From Anaerobacillus sp. CMMVII (GTDB lineage: Bacteria > Bacillota > Bacilli > Bacillales > Anaerobacillaceae), in assembly GCF_025377685.1 (NCBI RefSeq), contig NZ_JACEHK010000009.1:1-64000 (forward strand): DNA of 64,000 nt. The letters run 5' to 3'. A program made the position numbers and the translations under genes. The notes under the pieces are model-generated. The model did no database searches. It was given only the letters and a program-made list of their open reading frames with translations, and was not told the DNA's origin. Shown one piece after another: positions 27,063 through 36,848 of this stretch (the stretch's first letter is position 1; every line of letters starts with the position of its first letter).

Positions 27063-28034
27063 TCAACCTGTTTGTGCAGCCTTTAGTTCAGTCTCTTTCG
27101 GTGCGAAGCGATGAAGCATATGGCCGAAAAAGGATGCTAACAATTGCTGAATTAACATACATGAAATAACTGGGATTGCTACAGGTGGTGCGAAAAATGT
27201 AATGGCGATGACAGCCCCCGCACTAATATTTCTCATCCCGCTATTAAACGTTAGCGCCACAACATCTTCATAGTTCCAGTGAAACACGTATTTGGCTACC
27301 AAACCACCGATGACGTACCCACAAAAGGCTAGTAAGAAAACTGTTACAATAATCCCAACTAGTTTCCAACTAACATCTGCTAAAAACGGAGCTACTGCTG
27401 CACTATTGATCGCGACAACAACTCCAAGACCAATTTTTGTAAAAGGAGCGAGTTTCGGACTTACTGTCGTTTTTACGCTTCCTTTTGTTACTTGGTTTAG
27501 GATCATACCAGCTAACGAAGGAACAACTATCATCCAAAATAAGCCGCTCATCATACCCCACTGATCAATTTCTACAGCGGAACCAACTAATATTTTTAAA
27601 CTATACGTAATGATTAAAGGTGACAACATTGTATTTAAAAGGATAATAGACAATGTTAAGGCGATATTGCCCTTATAAATCGATACCCAGATTAGACTCA
27701 TAATTCCAGTTGGGATGACAAACGCTAGCACAATACCGGTAATTGTGTAATTATCACCAGGAAAAAATAGATGACCGACGCCAAGAGCGATTAAGGGCAT
27801 GATAATGTGTAGGATTGCCAAACAAATTAAAATACGTTTTGGATGGAAAACAGCTCTCTTTAAATCACTAAAATTTGAGTTTAAACTTCCTGAAAATGTC
27901 ATAAATGCAAAAATCCAAGGCACTAAATACGTAAATCGCGCTAAAAATGCGGTGAGGATAACTCCTAAAACCACACTTGTAGGTGTGATAACTGGCATCA
28001 ATTTTTCTAGTATTCGATTAAAACGAAATAACAT
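27063..28034 (-). CDS. Bile acid:sodium symporter (BASS) family transporter
   Basis: About 323 residues from ATG 28034 (MLFRFNRILEKLMPVITP); the frame is open to 28085. It has nine to ten helices and the signatures FAFMTFSGSLNSNFSD, VIPTGIMSLIWVSIYKGN and FNSGMRNISAGAVIA. This YocS/PanS-like subgroup moves organic anions with sodium; the exact substrate is not readable. Preceded downstream on the strand by the lipoprotein gene with 70 bases between. Confidence 0.82.
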   Translation of the reverse strand: MLFRFNRILEKLMPVITPTSVVLGVILTAFLARFTYLVPWIFAFMTFSGSLNSNFSDLKRAVFHPKRILICLAILHIIMPLIALGVGHLFFPGDNYTITGIVLAFVIPTGIMSLIWVSIYKGNIALTLSIILLNTMLSPLIITYSLKILVGSAVEIDQWGMMSGLFWMIVVPSLAGMILNQVTKGSVKTTVSPKLAPFTKIGLGVVVAINSAAVAPFLADVSWKLVGIIVTVFLLAFCGYVIGGLVAKYVFHWNYEDVVALTFNSGMRNISAGAVIAITFFAPPVAIPVISCMLIQQLLASFFGHMLHRFAPKETELKAAQTG

Positions 28035-28168
28035 AGGCTGACCATACCTTCTTTTCAATGAATTTAGTTTTCCTTTTATAAGCATATAAGATTAATGGAA
28101 AAATGAAAACTATTTCGAGTGTAAAAATAAAAGAAGTAATTACAATGTAATCACTTCTTAGTATATTT

Positions 28169-29404
28169 TTAATTTTTGAGATTAGTAGCAGGACCAAAAA
28201 ATTCAAAGTGAATATTCTCTTGTGGAACTCCCCATTCAGTTAATGCCTGATTGATCGCTCTCATAAACGGAATAGGACCACAGAAATAAAACTCTGCATC
28301 CATACTTTTTAAGATTGATTGTAACCATGGAAGGTTAATATAACCTTCTTTATCGTAGTTAGTTGCAAGGCGATCTTCTTCGGTTGGTTCTTCATAACAT
28401 ACAAATGTATTGATATAGTCACTTTCACTTGCAATCTTTGAAACTTCTTCTTTAAGAGCATGAGTTCGGCCGTTAATAGCGGCATGGATGAATGTCACTT
28501 CTTTTTCTGGATGATATTCAGCTAGCGTTTTTAACATACTCACCATTGGTGTAAGACCGACTCCACCACTTATTAAAACCACTGGAAGGTTACTTTTTGT
28601 GTTTAAGACAAAGTCACCTGCTGGAGATGTAATTTCTAGTACATCACCAACATTAACTTCTTGGTGTAAAAAGGTTGAGACAATCCCATCAGGTGTTTTT
28701 TCACTTGCTTCTTCTCGTTTGACACTAATCCGGTAGTAATCTTTACCGGGAGCATCGGATAAACTATATTGTCTAATATGAGTGTACTTTTCCCCATCTA
28801 TAACAGCTTTTACAGATATGTATTGACCAGGTTGATACGTAGCTAATTTCCCACCATCTTCTGGTTTTAAATAAAAGGAAGTTATGACGTCACTTTCTTG
28901 TACTTTCTTACTAACAACGAAATTTCGATACTCTTTCCAGCCACCAGCTTCTCTTTGTGCCTGTTCATACATCTCTTTTTCCACAGAAATGAATACATCA
29001 GCGATTAACCCGTAAGCTTCTCCCCATGCATTGATAATCTCGTCTGTTGCTGCTTCCCCAAGAACATCTTTAATAGCAAGTAGTAAATGCTCTCCTACGA
29101 TTGGGTAATGCTCTGCCCTTACATTTAGACTTCGATGTTTGTGTGCAATTTGTTTTACGACCGGAATAATCGCTTCAAGATTTTCAATATGCATCGCAGC
29201 AGCATACACCGTATTGGCTAATGCTTTAGGTTGCTTCCCTTGCTTTTGATGAGCATGGTTAAAAATATTTAGCAATTCCGGGTGATTAGAGAACAACATT
29301 TCATAAAAGCGTTTTGTAATTGCTTCCCCATGTTCAGCTAAAACGGGTACAGTTGATTTAATAATTGTAATGGTTTCGCGGCTTAATGTTTTTGTAGTAC
29401 TCAT
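28169..29404 (-). CDS. hmp: Flavohemoglobin, nitric oxide dioxygenase
   Basis: 411 residues. Globin domain about 1-140 with the B10 Tyr in [14 protein letters not shown] and the proximal His in [20 protein letters not shown] domain with [13 protein letters not shown] domain with [14 protein letters not shown] and CGPIPFMRA. It converts NO plus O2 to nitrate. ATG 29404 has AGGAGG. A perfect NsrR-type palindrome lies just upstream, and nsrR is divergent. Confidence 0.95.
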   Translation of the reverse strand: MSTTKTLSRETITIIKSTVPVLAEHGEAITKRFYEMLFSNHPELLNIFNHAHQKQGKQPKALANTVYAAAMHIENLEAIIPVVKQIAHKHRSLNVRAEHYPIVGEHLLLAIKDVLGEAATDEIINAWGEAYGLIADVFISVEKEMYEQAQREAGGWKEYRNFVVSKKVQESDVITSFYLKPEDGGKLATYQPGQYISVKAVIDGEKYTHIRQYSLSDAPGKDYYRISVKREEASEKTPDGIVSTFLHQEVNVGDVLEITSPAGDFVLNTKSNLPVVLISGGVGLTPMVSMLKTLAEYHPEKEVTFIHAAINGRTHALKEEVSKIASESDYINTFVCYEEPTEEDRLATNYDKEGYINLPWLQSILKSMDAEFYFCGPIPFMRAINQALTEWGVPQENIHFEFFGPATNLKN

Positions 29405-29422
29405 TGTAATTCCTCCTATAAT

Positions 29423-29449
29423 AAAACATGTATTTAAAATACATGTTTT
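29423..29449. promoter_or_regulatory. NsrR operator in the hmp promoter
   Basis: 27-base near-perfect palindrome whose core ATGTATTTTAAATACAT (minus strand) matches the Bacillus NsrR site at hmp. It lies 19 bases upstream of the hmp ATG, where binding would block transcription. Confidence 0.85.
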
Positions 29450-29704
29450 ATTTAAACACGAAACACCTTTTAAAGCAATATATAAAATACTTCTTTTAAT
29501 AAATGATTACTTCTTTCTACTGGTTTTATGATACTATTTACTTAATTCTTTTCTTGAAGAAATAAGCCTTGTGTGACAAAAGATCCAAACTGGCTCAATG
29601 TTGCCTACAGAAAAAAACATCAACGATAGAACTATTTAGGTTATCGGTCTGCTTGGATTTTATAAGCTTATACATTTATCGTTTTTTAGATCGGAGTGAG
29701 TATT

Positions 29705-30154
29705 GTGCACCTAACAGCATTTACAGATTATTCTTTGCGTGTCCTTCTATATTTAGGAAATCAACCGGAAAATAAACTTTCAAGTATAAAAGAAATTGCA
29801 GCAATTTATAACCTCTCTACTAATCATCTTAGTAAGATAGTCTTTGAATTGGGAAAGCTTGAACTTATCGAGACAAACAGAGGTAGAAACGGTGGAATCA
29901 AACTAAAGAAGCCTGCAAATGAAATTAATATTGGATGGGTTATTCAACAAACAGAAGAAAACCTAGAACTTGTCGAATGCTTTAATAAAACTAACAATGC
30001 TTGCATTTTAACAGCAGCTTGCCGCCTGAAGCATGTTCTTAATGAGGCTTTAGTAGCCTATTTAGACGTACTGTCTTCATATACGCTGGAGGATTTGTTA
30101 CTAAATAAAGAAGAACTTCAGTCGATCTTTCATTTAGAAGCGAACAAAAACTAG
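29705..30154 (+). CDS. nsrR: NsrR, Rrf2-family NO-sensing repressor
   Basis: 149 residues. Winged HTH with LTAFTDYSLRVLLYLG, IAAIYNLSTNHLSKIV and the wing GRNGGIKL. The three cluster cysteines are in VECFNK, ACILTAACRL. I start at GTG 29705 (VHLTAFTDYS) because GGAGTGAG lies 5 bases upstream; a GTG at 29696 is less well placed. Expected to hold an Fe-S cluster and repress hmp until NO destroys it. Confidence 0.92.
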   Translation: MHLTAFTDYSLRVLLYLGNQPENKLSSIKEIAAIYNLSTNHLSKIVFELGKLELIETNRGRNGGIKLKKPANEINIGWVIQQTEENLELVECFNKTNNACILTAACRLKHVLNEALVAYLDVLSSYTLEDLLLNKEELQSIFHLEANKN

Positions 30155-30177
30155 AGATAAAACTATATGGAAACAAA

Positions 30178-30215
30178 AAAACAGGATCTTGTTAGTAACA
30201 TGTTCCTGTTTTTTT
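30178..30215 (+). terminator. Terminator after nsrR
   Basis: AACAGGA ... TCCTGTT stem followed by TTTTTTT. Confidence 0.78.
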
Positions 30216-30387
30216 ATTTGTTGAAAAAAGGACTGCAGATCCTTTTAGAGAAAACTACACTTTATCAACGACTTTTTTCCGTCTGAAAATATTTTTAAAA
30301 AAATTTTCGCCATTGTGACAATTGTCCTATTGGAACATTAGTTATAGGCTTATACTTAAAATATCTTATAAAAGGAGTTGGTTCTTA

Positions 30388-31086
30388 ATGAACGCAATTT
30401 TTAATAGTGCAACTAAAACTGGTGATATCGTAACAAAACTACCTGCAGCAAGTAAGGTATTTAAAGAATACAAAATTGACTTTTGTTGTGGTGGAGATCG
30501 CCCAATTGGTGAAGTCCTACAAGCTAAGAAATTAAACGAGGTTGAAATTTTAGAAAGATTAAATGAACTTTATGCTACAAGTAACCGAACAGATGATGTG
30601 AATTGGGAAGAAGCACCTTTAGCACAATTAGTAGATCATATTGTTAACAAACATCATGTCTATACTTCAGAGGTTCTTACAGAATTACAGGCATTCGTAA
30701 CGAAGGTCTACCGTGTGCACGGTCAGGATCACCCACATTTACGCGATGTTTATCAAGCGTTTACGACGTTAAAGGCTGAAATGGAGCAACATTTAATTGA
30801 TGAAGAACGCGATGTATTCCCACATATTGTTGCTTTTGAAGAGTCGCAATCTGAAGCTGAACTTTCAAAAGCTAAAGCGGAGATCACAAAATTAGAAAGC
30901 GAACATGAAGCGGTTGGAGATCTTCTGAAAAATTTACGTGAGTTCACTAATGATTATAATCTTCCTCCAGGTGCTTGTAATACGTACCGTCTAACATATT
31001 TAAAGCTTGAGGAACTTGAAACTATGACTCATGAACATGTTCACTTAGAAAATAACATTTTATTCCCACGTTTAATGAAAGCTTAA
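30388..31086 (+). CDS. ric: Iron-sulfur cluster repair di-iron protein (RIC/ScdA/YtfE)
   Basis: 232 residues. An N-terminal ScdA_N domain with DFCCGGDRPIGEVL, then a hemerythrin-like four-helix bundle with metal ligands in VDHIVNKHHVY, MEQHLIDEERDVFPHI, LESEHEAVGDLL and THEHVHLENNILFPR. It repairs Fe-S clusters damaged by NO or oxidants. ATG 30388 has AAAGGAG. An ATACTTAAAATAT stretch near 30352-30364 resembles a degenerate NsrR site, so co-regulation with hmp is plausible. Confidence 0.92.
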   Translation: MNAIFNSATKTGDIVTKLPAASKVFKEYKIDFCCGGDRPIGEVLQAKKLNEVEILERLNELYATSNRTDDVNWEEAPLAQLVDHIVNKHHVYTSEVLTELQAFVTKVYRVHGQDHPHLRDVYQAFTTLKAEMEQHLIDEERDVFPHIVAFEESQSEAELSKAKAEITKLESEHEAVGDLLKNLREFTNDYNLPPGACNTYRLTYLKLEELETMTHEHVHLENNILFPRLMKA

Positions 31087-31094
31087 ATAAAAAT

Positions 31095-31118
31095 AGATCC
31101 CCACTTCTCAGTGGGGAT
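31095..31118. terminator. Bidirectional terminator
   Basis: GATCCCCACT / AGTGGGGATC stem with TTTCG on the plus strand and TATTTTTATTT on the minus, between convergent genes. Confidence 0.82.
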
Positions 31119-31125
31119 CTTTCGC

Positions 31126-31569
31126 CTATTTTAAGCTATTTACAATCGCATTCGCTGTTGCTTGCTTTACTTGAACTTCTTGTTGAGCTTGTTGAACTCT
31201 GCTTTGAATTTGTTTCACCGTTTCTTGTTGCTGGTGTAGTTGGTAAAGTGCTTGTTGTAGTTGCTGATTTTCATTTAATAAGGTTTCATGAGCCTGTTGA
31301 ACTTCTTGTTGAGCTTGTTGTAAGTCTTGTGGCATCCCAGTTGTTTGTGTTTCTAGTGGCATAGCCGTGTATTGTTGCTCCTGAGGCATGCTAGGAGTTG
31401 CCGGTGTTTCATCTTGACTCGTATCAAATAACAATCCTGCCATTTCAACGAGTTGTGATTGACTGAATATCTTATCTTGATTATCATTTATAGTCGTTGC
31501 GTTTGTTTGAACATTTTGAAATGCTTGTTCAAGTTCATTCTGACGTTCTTGATGATTTGATGGTTTCAT
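31126..31569 (-). CDS. Glutamine-rich coiled-coil protein of unknown function
   Basis: 147 residues from ATG 31569 (MKPSNHQERQNELEQ) with TGGAGG upstream. The second half is an almost continuous Gln-rich heptad pattern (LQQAQQEVQQAHETLLNE, QQALYQLHQQQETVKQ). The middle is Pro/Met/Thr-rich. No signal peptide. Possibly a coat- or matrix-type protein, but nothing specific supports this. Confidence 0.6.
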   Translation of the reverse strand: MKPSNHQERQNELEQAFQNVQTNATTINDNQDKIFSQSQLVEMAGLLFDTSQDETPATPSMPQEQQYTAMPLETQTTGMPQDLQQAQQEVQQAHETLLNENQQLQQALYQLHQQQETVKQIQSRVQQAQQEVQVKQATANAIVNSLK

Positions 31570-31674
31570 CAGTATTCCTCCATTAATTATGATTATGGTT
31601 ATCCTACTGATTAGCGTGCGCATTAAATTCGATTCTATGCTCAAAATCCGATTTTACTCGGATAAGTCTTTCCA

Positions 31675-32391
31675 CTATCTTGCTCCATTCACAATAATTC
31701 GTTTCATCATCTCAGCATTAGGGTACCCGGCTTCTTGATAAAGTTCAAGCACACGTTCCTTATTGTAGTCCACTCTTTCAATTGATGTTCTTATCCTTCC
31801 GTCGACTACTTCAACAATCGCATAAGAAGCTTTTGCCAAACCATCAAAAGGTAAGCCAACGCTACCAGTATTAATAATTACTTTTCCTTTTAAATATCTG
31901 ATATAAGGAACGTGAATATGACCATAAACAAATAGTTGAGCATCGTGACTCATCAATGAATCCTCAATCAAGAGATCGTCTGCATCTGGAGAAATAATGT
32001 CAAATAAACTAGTTGGAGTAGCGTGGAATACATGAATATTGACGTTCCCAACGTTTAAATTTAAGTGATGAGGTAAGCTTTTTAAATACTCGATGTCCCG
32101 AGGATCTAACTTATTTAATGCCCATTCCCGCTCAATGTTCATTAACTCTAAAGCACTATCAGGAACTTCCCCTGACCTTACTCCGCGAATGATCCATTCA
32201 TCAGCATTTCCTTTAATCACGTCCGTAGATAATGAACGAACTAATTCTAAAGCTCTTTTTGGTTCAGGACCCCGGTAACTAATATCACCTAATACAATCG
32301 TCTTATCAATTCCTTGGCGTTCAATATCTTGTAAAACCGCCTCTAGAGCAACTGCATTTCCGTGAATATCTGAAATAAATGCAAATTTCAT
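31675..32391 (-). CDS. Metallophosphoesterase (YfcE/MJ0936-like)
   Basis: 238 residues. Calcineurin-like motifs DIHGNAVAL, VLGDISYRGP, GNADEW (in place of GNHD), and GHIHVPYI. The GNAD variant is usual in the YfcE-related group. Hydrolyses phosphodiesters with two metals; substrate unknown. About 30 bases downstream of pip, so possibly co-transcribed. Confidence 0.85.
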   Translation of the reverse strand: MKFAFISDIHGNAVALEAVLQDIERQGIDKTIVLGDISYRGPEPKRALELVRSLSTDVIKGNADEWIIRGVRSGEVPDSALELMNIEREWALNKLDPRDIEYLKSLPHHLNLNVGNVNIHVFHATPTSLFDIISPDADDLLIEDSLMSHDAQLFVYGHIHVPYIRYLKGKVIINTGSVGLPFDGLAKASYAIVEVVDGRIRTSIERVDYNKERVLELYQEAGYPNAEMMKRIIVNGAR

Positions 32392-32420
32392 TACTACGTG
32401 CCTCCAGTTTTGTTTTTAGT

Positions 32421-33281
32421 TTATTCTTTAAGAAAGTTCCTAACAACCTGTAAAAATTCATCTGTCTCTTCTAAGTAAGGCATGTGAGCACTTTCTTCAA
32501 AAACATGCATTTTGGAATTTGGGGTAAGGCTCGAATAATACTTTGTCGCTTCTGGTGTTGCTTCATCAAAACGCCCACATGTAAAAAGAGTCGGGACTGA
32601 TATTTCGTGTAACCTTGAAGTGCAGTCGAAATGTTTTAGATTTCCAGTTACGTGAAATTCTGATGGTCCCCACATCATGTTGTATACCTCGCTATTTTTA
32701 AGGTGAGCTCCTTTTTTCAAAAATTCTGGCCAAGGGTCTAGTCGGCAAACGAAATTTTTATTAAATTCTTGAGTTGCTTCCCTGTATTCCTGTGAGTCCG
32801 TTGTTCCATTTTCCTCACATTTTTTTAACGTTTCTTGAACATCCTTAGGTAATTTCTGGCGATTTCGTTCTTGATCTTCGGCCCATAGTGGTGCACTGAG
32901 ACAGGAACTAGAAAAAATAACACTCTTAACTCCTTTTGGTTTAGTTAGCATATAAGCTGCTGCTAGTGTCGTCCCCCATGAATGTCCTAAAATATGTACT
33001 TCATCTAATGAAAGGGCTTCCCTAAGTTGCCCTAATTCTTCAACAAAACGATCAATTTGCCATAAAGAGGTATCGATTGGTCGGTCTGAGTATCCACACC
33101 CTAATTGATCATAAAATAAGACCGGTCGCTGTTCGGAAAGAACCTTTAGTCCTTGTAATGAATAATGGGAAGAGCCTGGCCCGCCGTGTATCACAATTAC
33201 TGGGGTGTTTTTAGTACCTTGATCATGGAGTTGATACCAAACCTTACCTCCTGTTACTTCTACAAAACCTTCTTTTATCAT
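32421..33281 (-). CDS. pip: Proline iminopeptidase-type alpha/beta hydrolase
   Basis: 286 residues. Oxyanion segment HGGPGSSHYSL, nucleophile Ser in GHSWGTTLAAAY, Asp in CGRFDEATPEA, His in ESAHMPYLEE: a complete triad of the S33 family. Cleaves N-terminal Pro or similar residues from peptides in the cytoplasm. ATG 33281 has AGGAGG. Other S33 amidases cannot be excluded. Confidence 0.87.
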   Translation of the reverse strand: MIKEGFVEVTGGKVWYQLHDQGTKNTPVIVIHGGPGSSHYSLQGLKVLSEQRPVLFYDQLGCGYSDRPIDTSLWQIDRFVEELGQLREALSLDEVHILGHSWGTTLAAAYMLTKPKGVKSVIFSSSCLSAPLWAEDQERNRQKLPKDVQETLKKCEENGTTDSQEYREATQEFNKNFVCRLDPWPEFLKKGAHLKNSEVYNMMWGPSEFHVTGNLKHFDCTSRLHEISVPTLFTCGRFDEATPEATKYYSSLTPNSKMHVFEESAHMPYLEETDEFLQVVRNFLKE

Positions 33282-33445
33282 GTTTTATCCTCCTTAACAT
33301 TCCCTTTGCTATTTAAGAAAAACTTATTTTAGAAATTGTAGCATTTTCTAACTCGTTACGTCGACCAAAAGCGAAGATCTTATTTTAAATCCAAATGTAT
33401 TGGTTTTAATTCATTTTTTTCTAAATACGAAAACATCCCAAAACA

Positions 33446-33474
33446 AAAAGGGTGTGATTAATTCACAACCCTTT
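33446..33474 (-). terminator. Terminator after the 39-aa membrane protein
   Basis: AAAGGGTTGTG / CACACCCTTT-type stem; the minus strand continues TTTTGTTTTGGG. Confidence 0.7.
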
Positions 33475-33499
33475 AACATAGTTATTTATTGTTTAAGGT

Positions 33500-33619
33500 C
33501 TAATCCTTATTTAAATTGTAGATCTTTAGATTTAAATAAATAGCAAAGAGAAATGCGATCACATAAAAACTTGCGCCAGTATAAGAAGTAGCGGAAAAAA
33601 AATCCAAGAATGTCATCAT
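33500..33619 (-). CDS. Small 39-aa membrane protein
   Basis: ATG 33619 (a second ATG follows directly) preceded by AAGGCGGTGGG. Sequence MMTFLDFFSATSYTG, then a hydrophobic helix ASFYVIAFLFAIYLN and a basic tail LKIYNLNKD. It has its own downstream terminator, which supports expression. No family recognised. Confidence 0.6.
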   Translation of the reverse strand: MMTFLDFFSATSYTGASFYVIAFLFAIYLNLKIYNLNKD

Positions 33620-33718
33620 ATCCCACCGCCTTTTATTTATATAATACCACTTCCTCCTTTGTTAAACAACTGAAAATTCATAAAATTGTAACAATTCAAT
33701 TTGACAAATATGCAAAAA

Positions 33719-33744
33719 AGCTAGGATATCCTTATATCCTAGCT
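33719..33744 (-). terminator. Terminator after the PAS-GGDEF-EAL gene
   Basis: Perfect 11-bp stem AGCTAGGATAT / ATATCCTAGCT, loop CCTT, followed on the minus strand by TTTTTTGC. The rest of 33745-33994 shows no gene. Confidence 0.88.
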
Positions 33745-33994
33745 ACAGGTGACTAAACGACGTCTTCCTCCATCCCCTTGTTCGTGTTAAAAGCTCAGGT
33801 TAACGGTATACGTAGTATGTTGATTTAGCAGATATCCTCACACAGTTGAATTTTTCTTTTCGTTTGCTGGTTCTATCTATATAAGTCATTTGGGCAACCA
33901 AAGAGGTTGAATAGTAATAAACTTACCATTAATTAAATTAGCGAAGTCGTGATGATTTATCTAGGCGTCCTCATGTATTCCACTTGTAGCATTG

Positions 33995-36351
33995 TTAAAA
34001 TAGTTTATGATTTATTTGTTGAAGGCTAGTAACTAATACCTCTAATTTTTGTGGACGTCCAAGAAAAAATCCCTGTACAAAATCACATTTTTTTGCTTGA
34101 AGGAACTGTAACTGTTCTTTCGTTTCTACTCCCTCAGCAGTAATGGTTAAATTCATCTTATGTGCCAAGTCGATGAGTCCCTCTACGATGCCATTGTCCT
34201 TTTCGTTTTCTCCAATCCCATTTATAAATGATCGATCAATCTTTATCGTGTCAACAGGAAGTCTTTTTAGATAATTAAATGAAGAAAAGCTTGTCCCGAA
34301 ATCATCAATCGCAATTGTAATTCCAGCATTCTTAAGTGAATTCAAGATATGGATCGCCATGTTTGGATCGCTCATAATGGTTGTCTCTGTGATTTCAAAT
34401 TCGATAAAACTAGGCTCTAATTGATATTTGTCTATCACTGAAAAAATACTAGCTTCAAGTTCCGGGTCTAAAAATTGTTTCGGCGACAAATTAATCGCCA
34501 TTCGTAATTCTGGGTAAGTTTTGTGCAACTTTTGTAAGTCATGACAAACTTGATCAATGACAAACTTACCTAATTCGATAATAAAACCAGAATCTTCAGC
34601 TATTGGGATAAACTCAGCGGGGCTAATCAACCCAAGCGTGGGATGTTCCCAGCGAATCAACGCTTCTAGCTCAAGTGGCTTTCCTTTTAAGTGGACCTTT
34701 GGTTGGTAAGCGATATGAAAATGCTTCTTTCTAAAAGATAGTTTCAGTTCATTTTCTATTAAATATTTTCTAGTAAATGCTTCCTGCATCTCTTCCTGAT
34801 AATAAAGAACTTGTTTTACTCCACGAATTTTTGCGATAGACATAGCCTTCGTAGCACTTAAATAAAGTTGCTCAGCTTGGTCCCCGTGGTCAGGGAATTT
34901 GCTAATCGCTGCAGAAGCAGTTATATGAATTGGTCCTTTAACTGTATCAAACGGTGCACTTAGGTCTTGTTGGATCTTATCTAAGAAGGAATTGATCGGT
35001 TTTTCTTGTGGAAGCAAAATCGCAAATTCGTCCCCGTTTACCCGAGCTAGTGATTGGTCATCAGTAAGATTTTTTAAGCGGAAAGCAAATTGTTTTAGTA
35101 TTTCATCCGCATTGGTAACTCCAATTAAATCATTAACCAACTTGAACTTATCAATATTAAAGAGGACCAGGTGAAAAGCTTGACCAGTCGTCATTTGTAA
35201 CTCGATTAGTTGATCTAGTGATTTTCTATTATAAAGACCGGTGAGTAAATCATAATTTTCCATAAAATCTAGTTCTTTTTCAATTGCAAGCTGATTTGTA
35301 ATATCGGTGATTGAATAAAGGAATATCTTCTCTTTATTTAGGAAAACAACGGTTTTATTCAATGTAACATACAAAGTTTCCCCGTTTGACTTTTTAATTG
35401 TTGCCATGTCGCCCTCTTTAAGGAAAGAACCAATCTCCTCTTTTACAAAGCTAGAGATATCTTTGCCTATCACAGATGATCTTCGTGTCTTTAGTAATTG
35501 TAAACCCACATTATTAATATAAAGAATTGCGCCTCTTTTCACTAAAAATATCATTTGCGGTGATAATTCGAGTAATTTTTTGTATCGCTCAAGTTCTTTA
35601 TTAGTTAAGATCATTTCGCGATTTGAGGTTATATCTTTTAGGATGAAATAAAAACCAATATTTTTTTCTTCAATTATGATGGGTATTCTTTTCACAAGAG
35701 CAATGACTGTGATTGAATGCAATTCTAGTAATACCTCTTCTTCTAAAGGAATTGTTTTTGGACTTTCACCAAAAACACTTAGCGTTGGGAATAATTCAGT
35801 AATCGTTCGATCTATAACTTGATTTTCTGCGATCTGAAATGAGCTAGTAAAGGCCTTATTCACCAGTTGGATCGTACCTTCAACATCTGTAGCAATAATC
35901 GAATCGTTATTATAGGAAAATAATGAATGAAAACGTTCTTTTTGTTCAAACACTTCATATTTTTTGTTTTCGAGTTCAGTCACATCTTTAATAAATGCAA
36001 TTACATAGTTGGCTTTGTTAATGATGACGGGAACGAGAGTTGACTCTGCCATCTTAAATTGAGCGTTATTTTTAAGATTCATGGGCTCTATATAGGTTAC
36101 AGATTGTCCACTCTTTACAGCCTTTGAGTATTTTTCGTGCAGAGGTGTTGCGATTTCCTCACTATAGATATCTTGAAGGCATTGTCCAAGCGCATCTTCT
36201 GGTAAATTAGCAAGGACAATCGCTTGCGCACTTACTTGGACGTATTCAAAACGACCATCGTCCCGTTGTTTCATTAAAAAACGATATCAAAAAGCTTGGA
36301 CATCATTAAGAACATTTCTTTAACTTCAGTTAAATCACGGTTAAATTGCAT
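33995..36351 (-). pseudogene. PAS-GGDEF-EAL cyclic-di-GMP protein, frameshift near start
   Basis: About 785 residues after correction. From ATG 36351 (MQFNRDLTEVKEMFLMMSKLF) the frame breaks at 36276-36281, where six Ts stand for seven, and continues MKQRDDGRFEYVQVSAQA. Two or three PAS domains occupy the first 350 residues. The GGDEF domain reads RVNGDEFAIL, with Asn replacing the first Gly, and may be a poor cyclase. The EAL domain is complete: ALIRWEHP, NLSPKQF, EITETTIM, DDFGTSFSSFNYL, AEGVETKEQL, QGFFLGRP. A net phosphodiesterase is most likely. No membrane segment, so a cytoplasmic sensor. Confidence 0.87.
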
Positions 36352-36426
36352 CTATATTCTCTCCAGTAAAACATCCAGTATTTTTAAATGCAGATCTTAA
36401 TTATATGTTCTTTTCGAAAACATTGT

Positions 36427-36474
36427 GGCTTTTAGGTCGTAACCAAACATTCGCTTGGTTACGACCTAAAAGCC
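36427..36474. repeat. 20-bp perfect inverted repeat
   Basis: GGCTTTTAGGTCGTAACCAA and its exact complement, with an 8-base loop. The T-rich tail of a terminator is absent. It lies in the 500-base gene-free stretch upstream of the PAS-GGDEF-EAL gene (36352-36848), which otherwise holds only the imperfect deacetylase terminator near 36809-36840. Confidence 0.8.
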
Positions 36475-36848
36475 AATAGCAACAATCTCTTTAAAATAGC
36501 CTAATTGAAAAATAGATTTCTTGTTTATTCTACATTTTACTACATAAATTTATTGTCTTCTATGGGAATCTAGTAAAAAGAAAAAATATTTCTTCCAATT
36601 GTCACCTTCTATATTTTATTAATATAGCAATCTGGCGAAACGTTGTCATTATGTTAAACAAATAGGTTTCAGAAAGAGTGAATTTCATAATTAACTTATT
36701 CTATCCAACTGTAGTCACTAAAGTCGTAAGTTCAAAAAGTCTTCCGTGACCGCCATCCTAATCGAAAACAAAAACTCTACTCGCAAAAAGCTAAAATTAG
36801 CAAATAAAAAAAGACGCTCTTCGTAGCAGCGCCCTTTTAATAGTCATT

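Noticed and set aside
30306-30330. Possible Fnr site TTGTGACAATTGTC before ric
   Set aside because: Only one half fits TGTGA-N6-TCACA; too weak to call.
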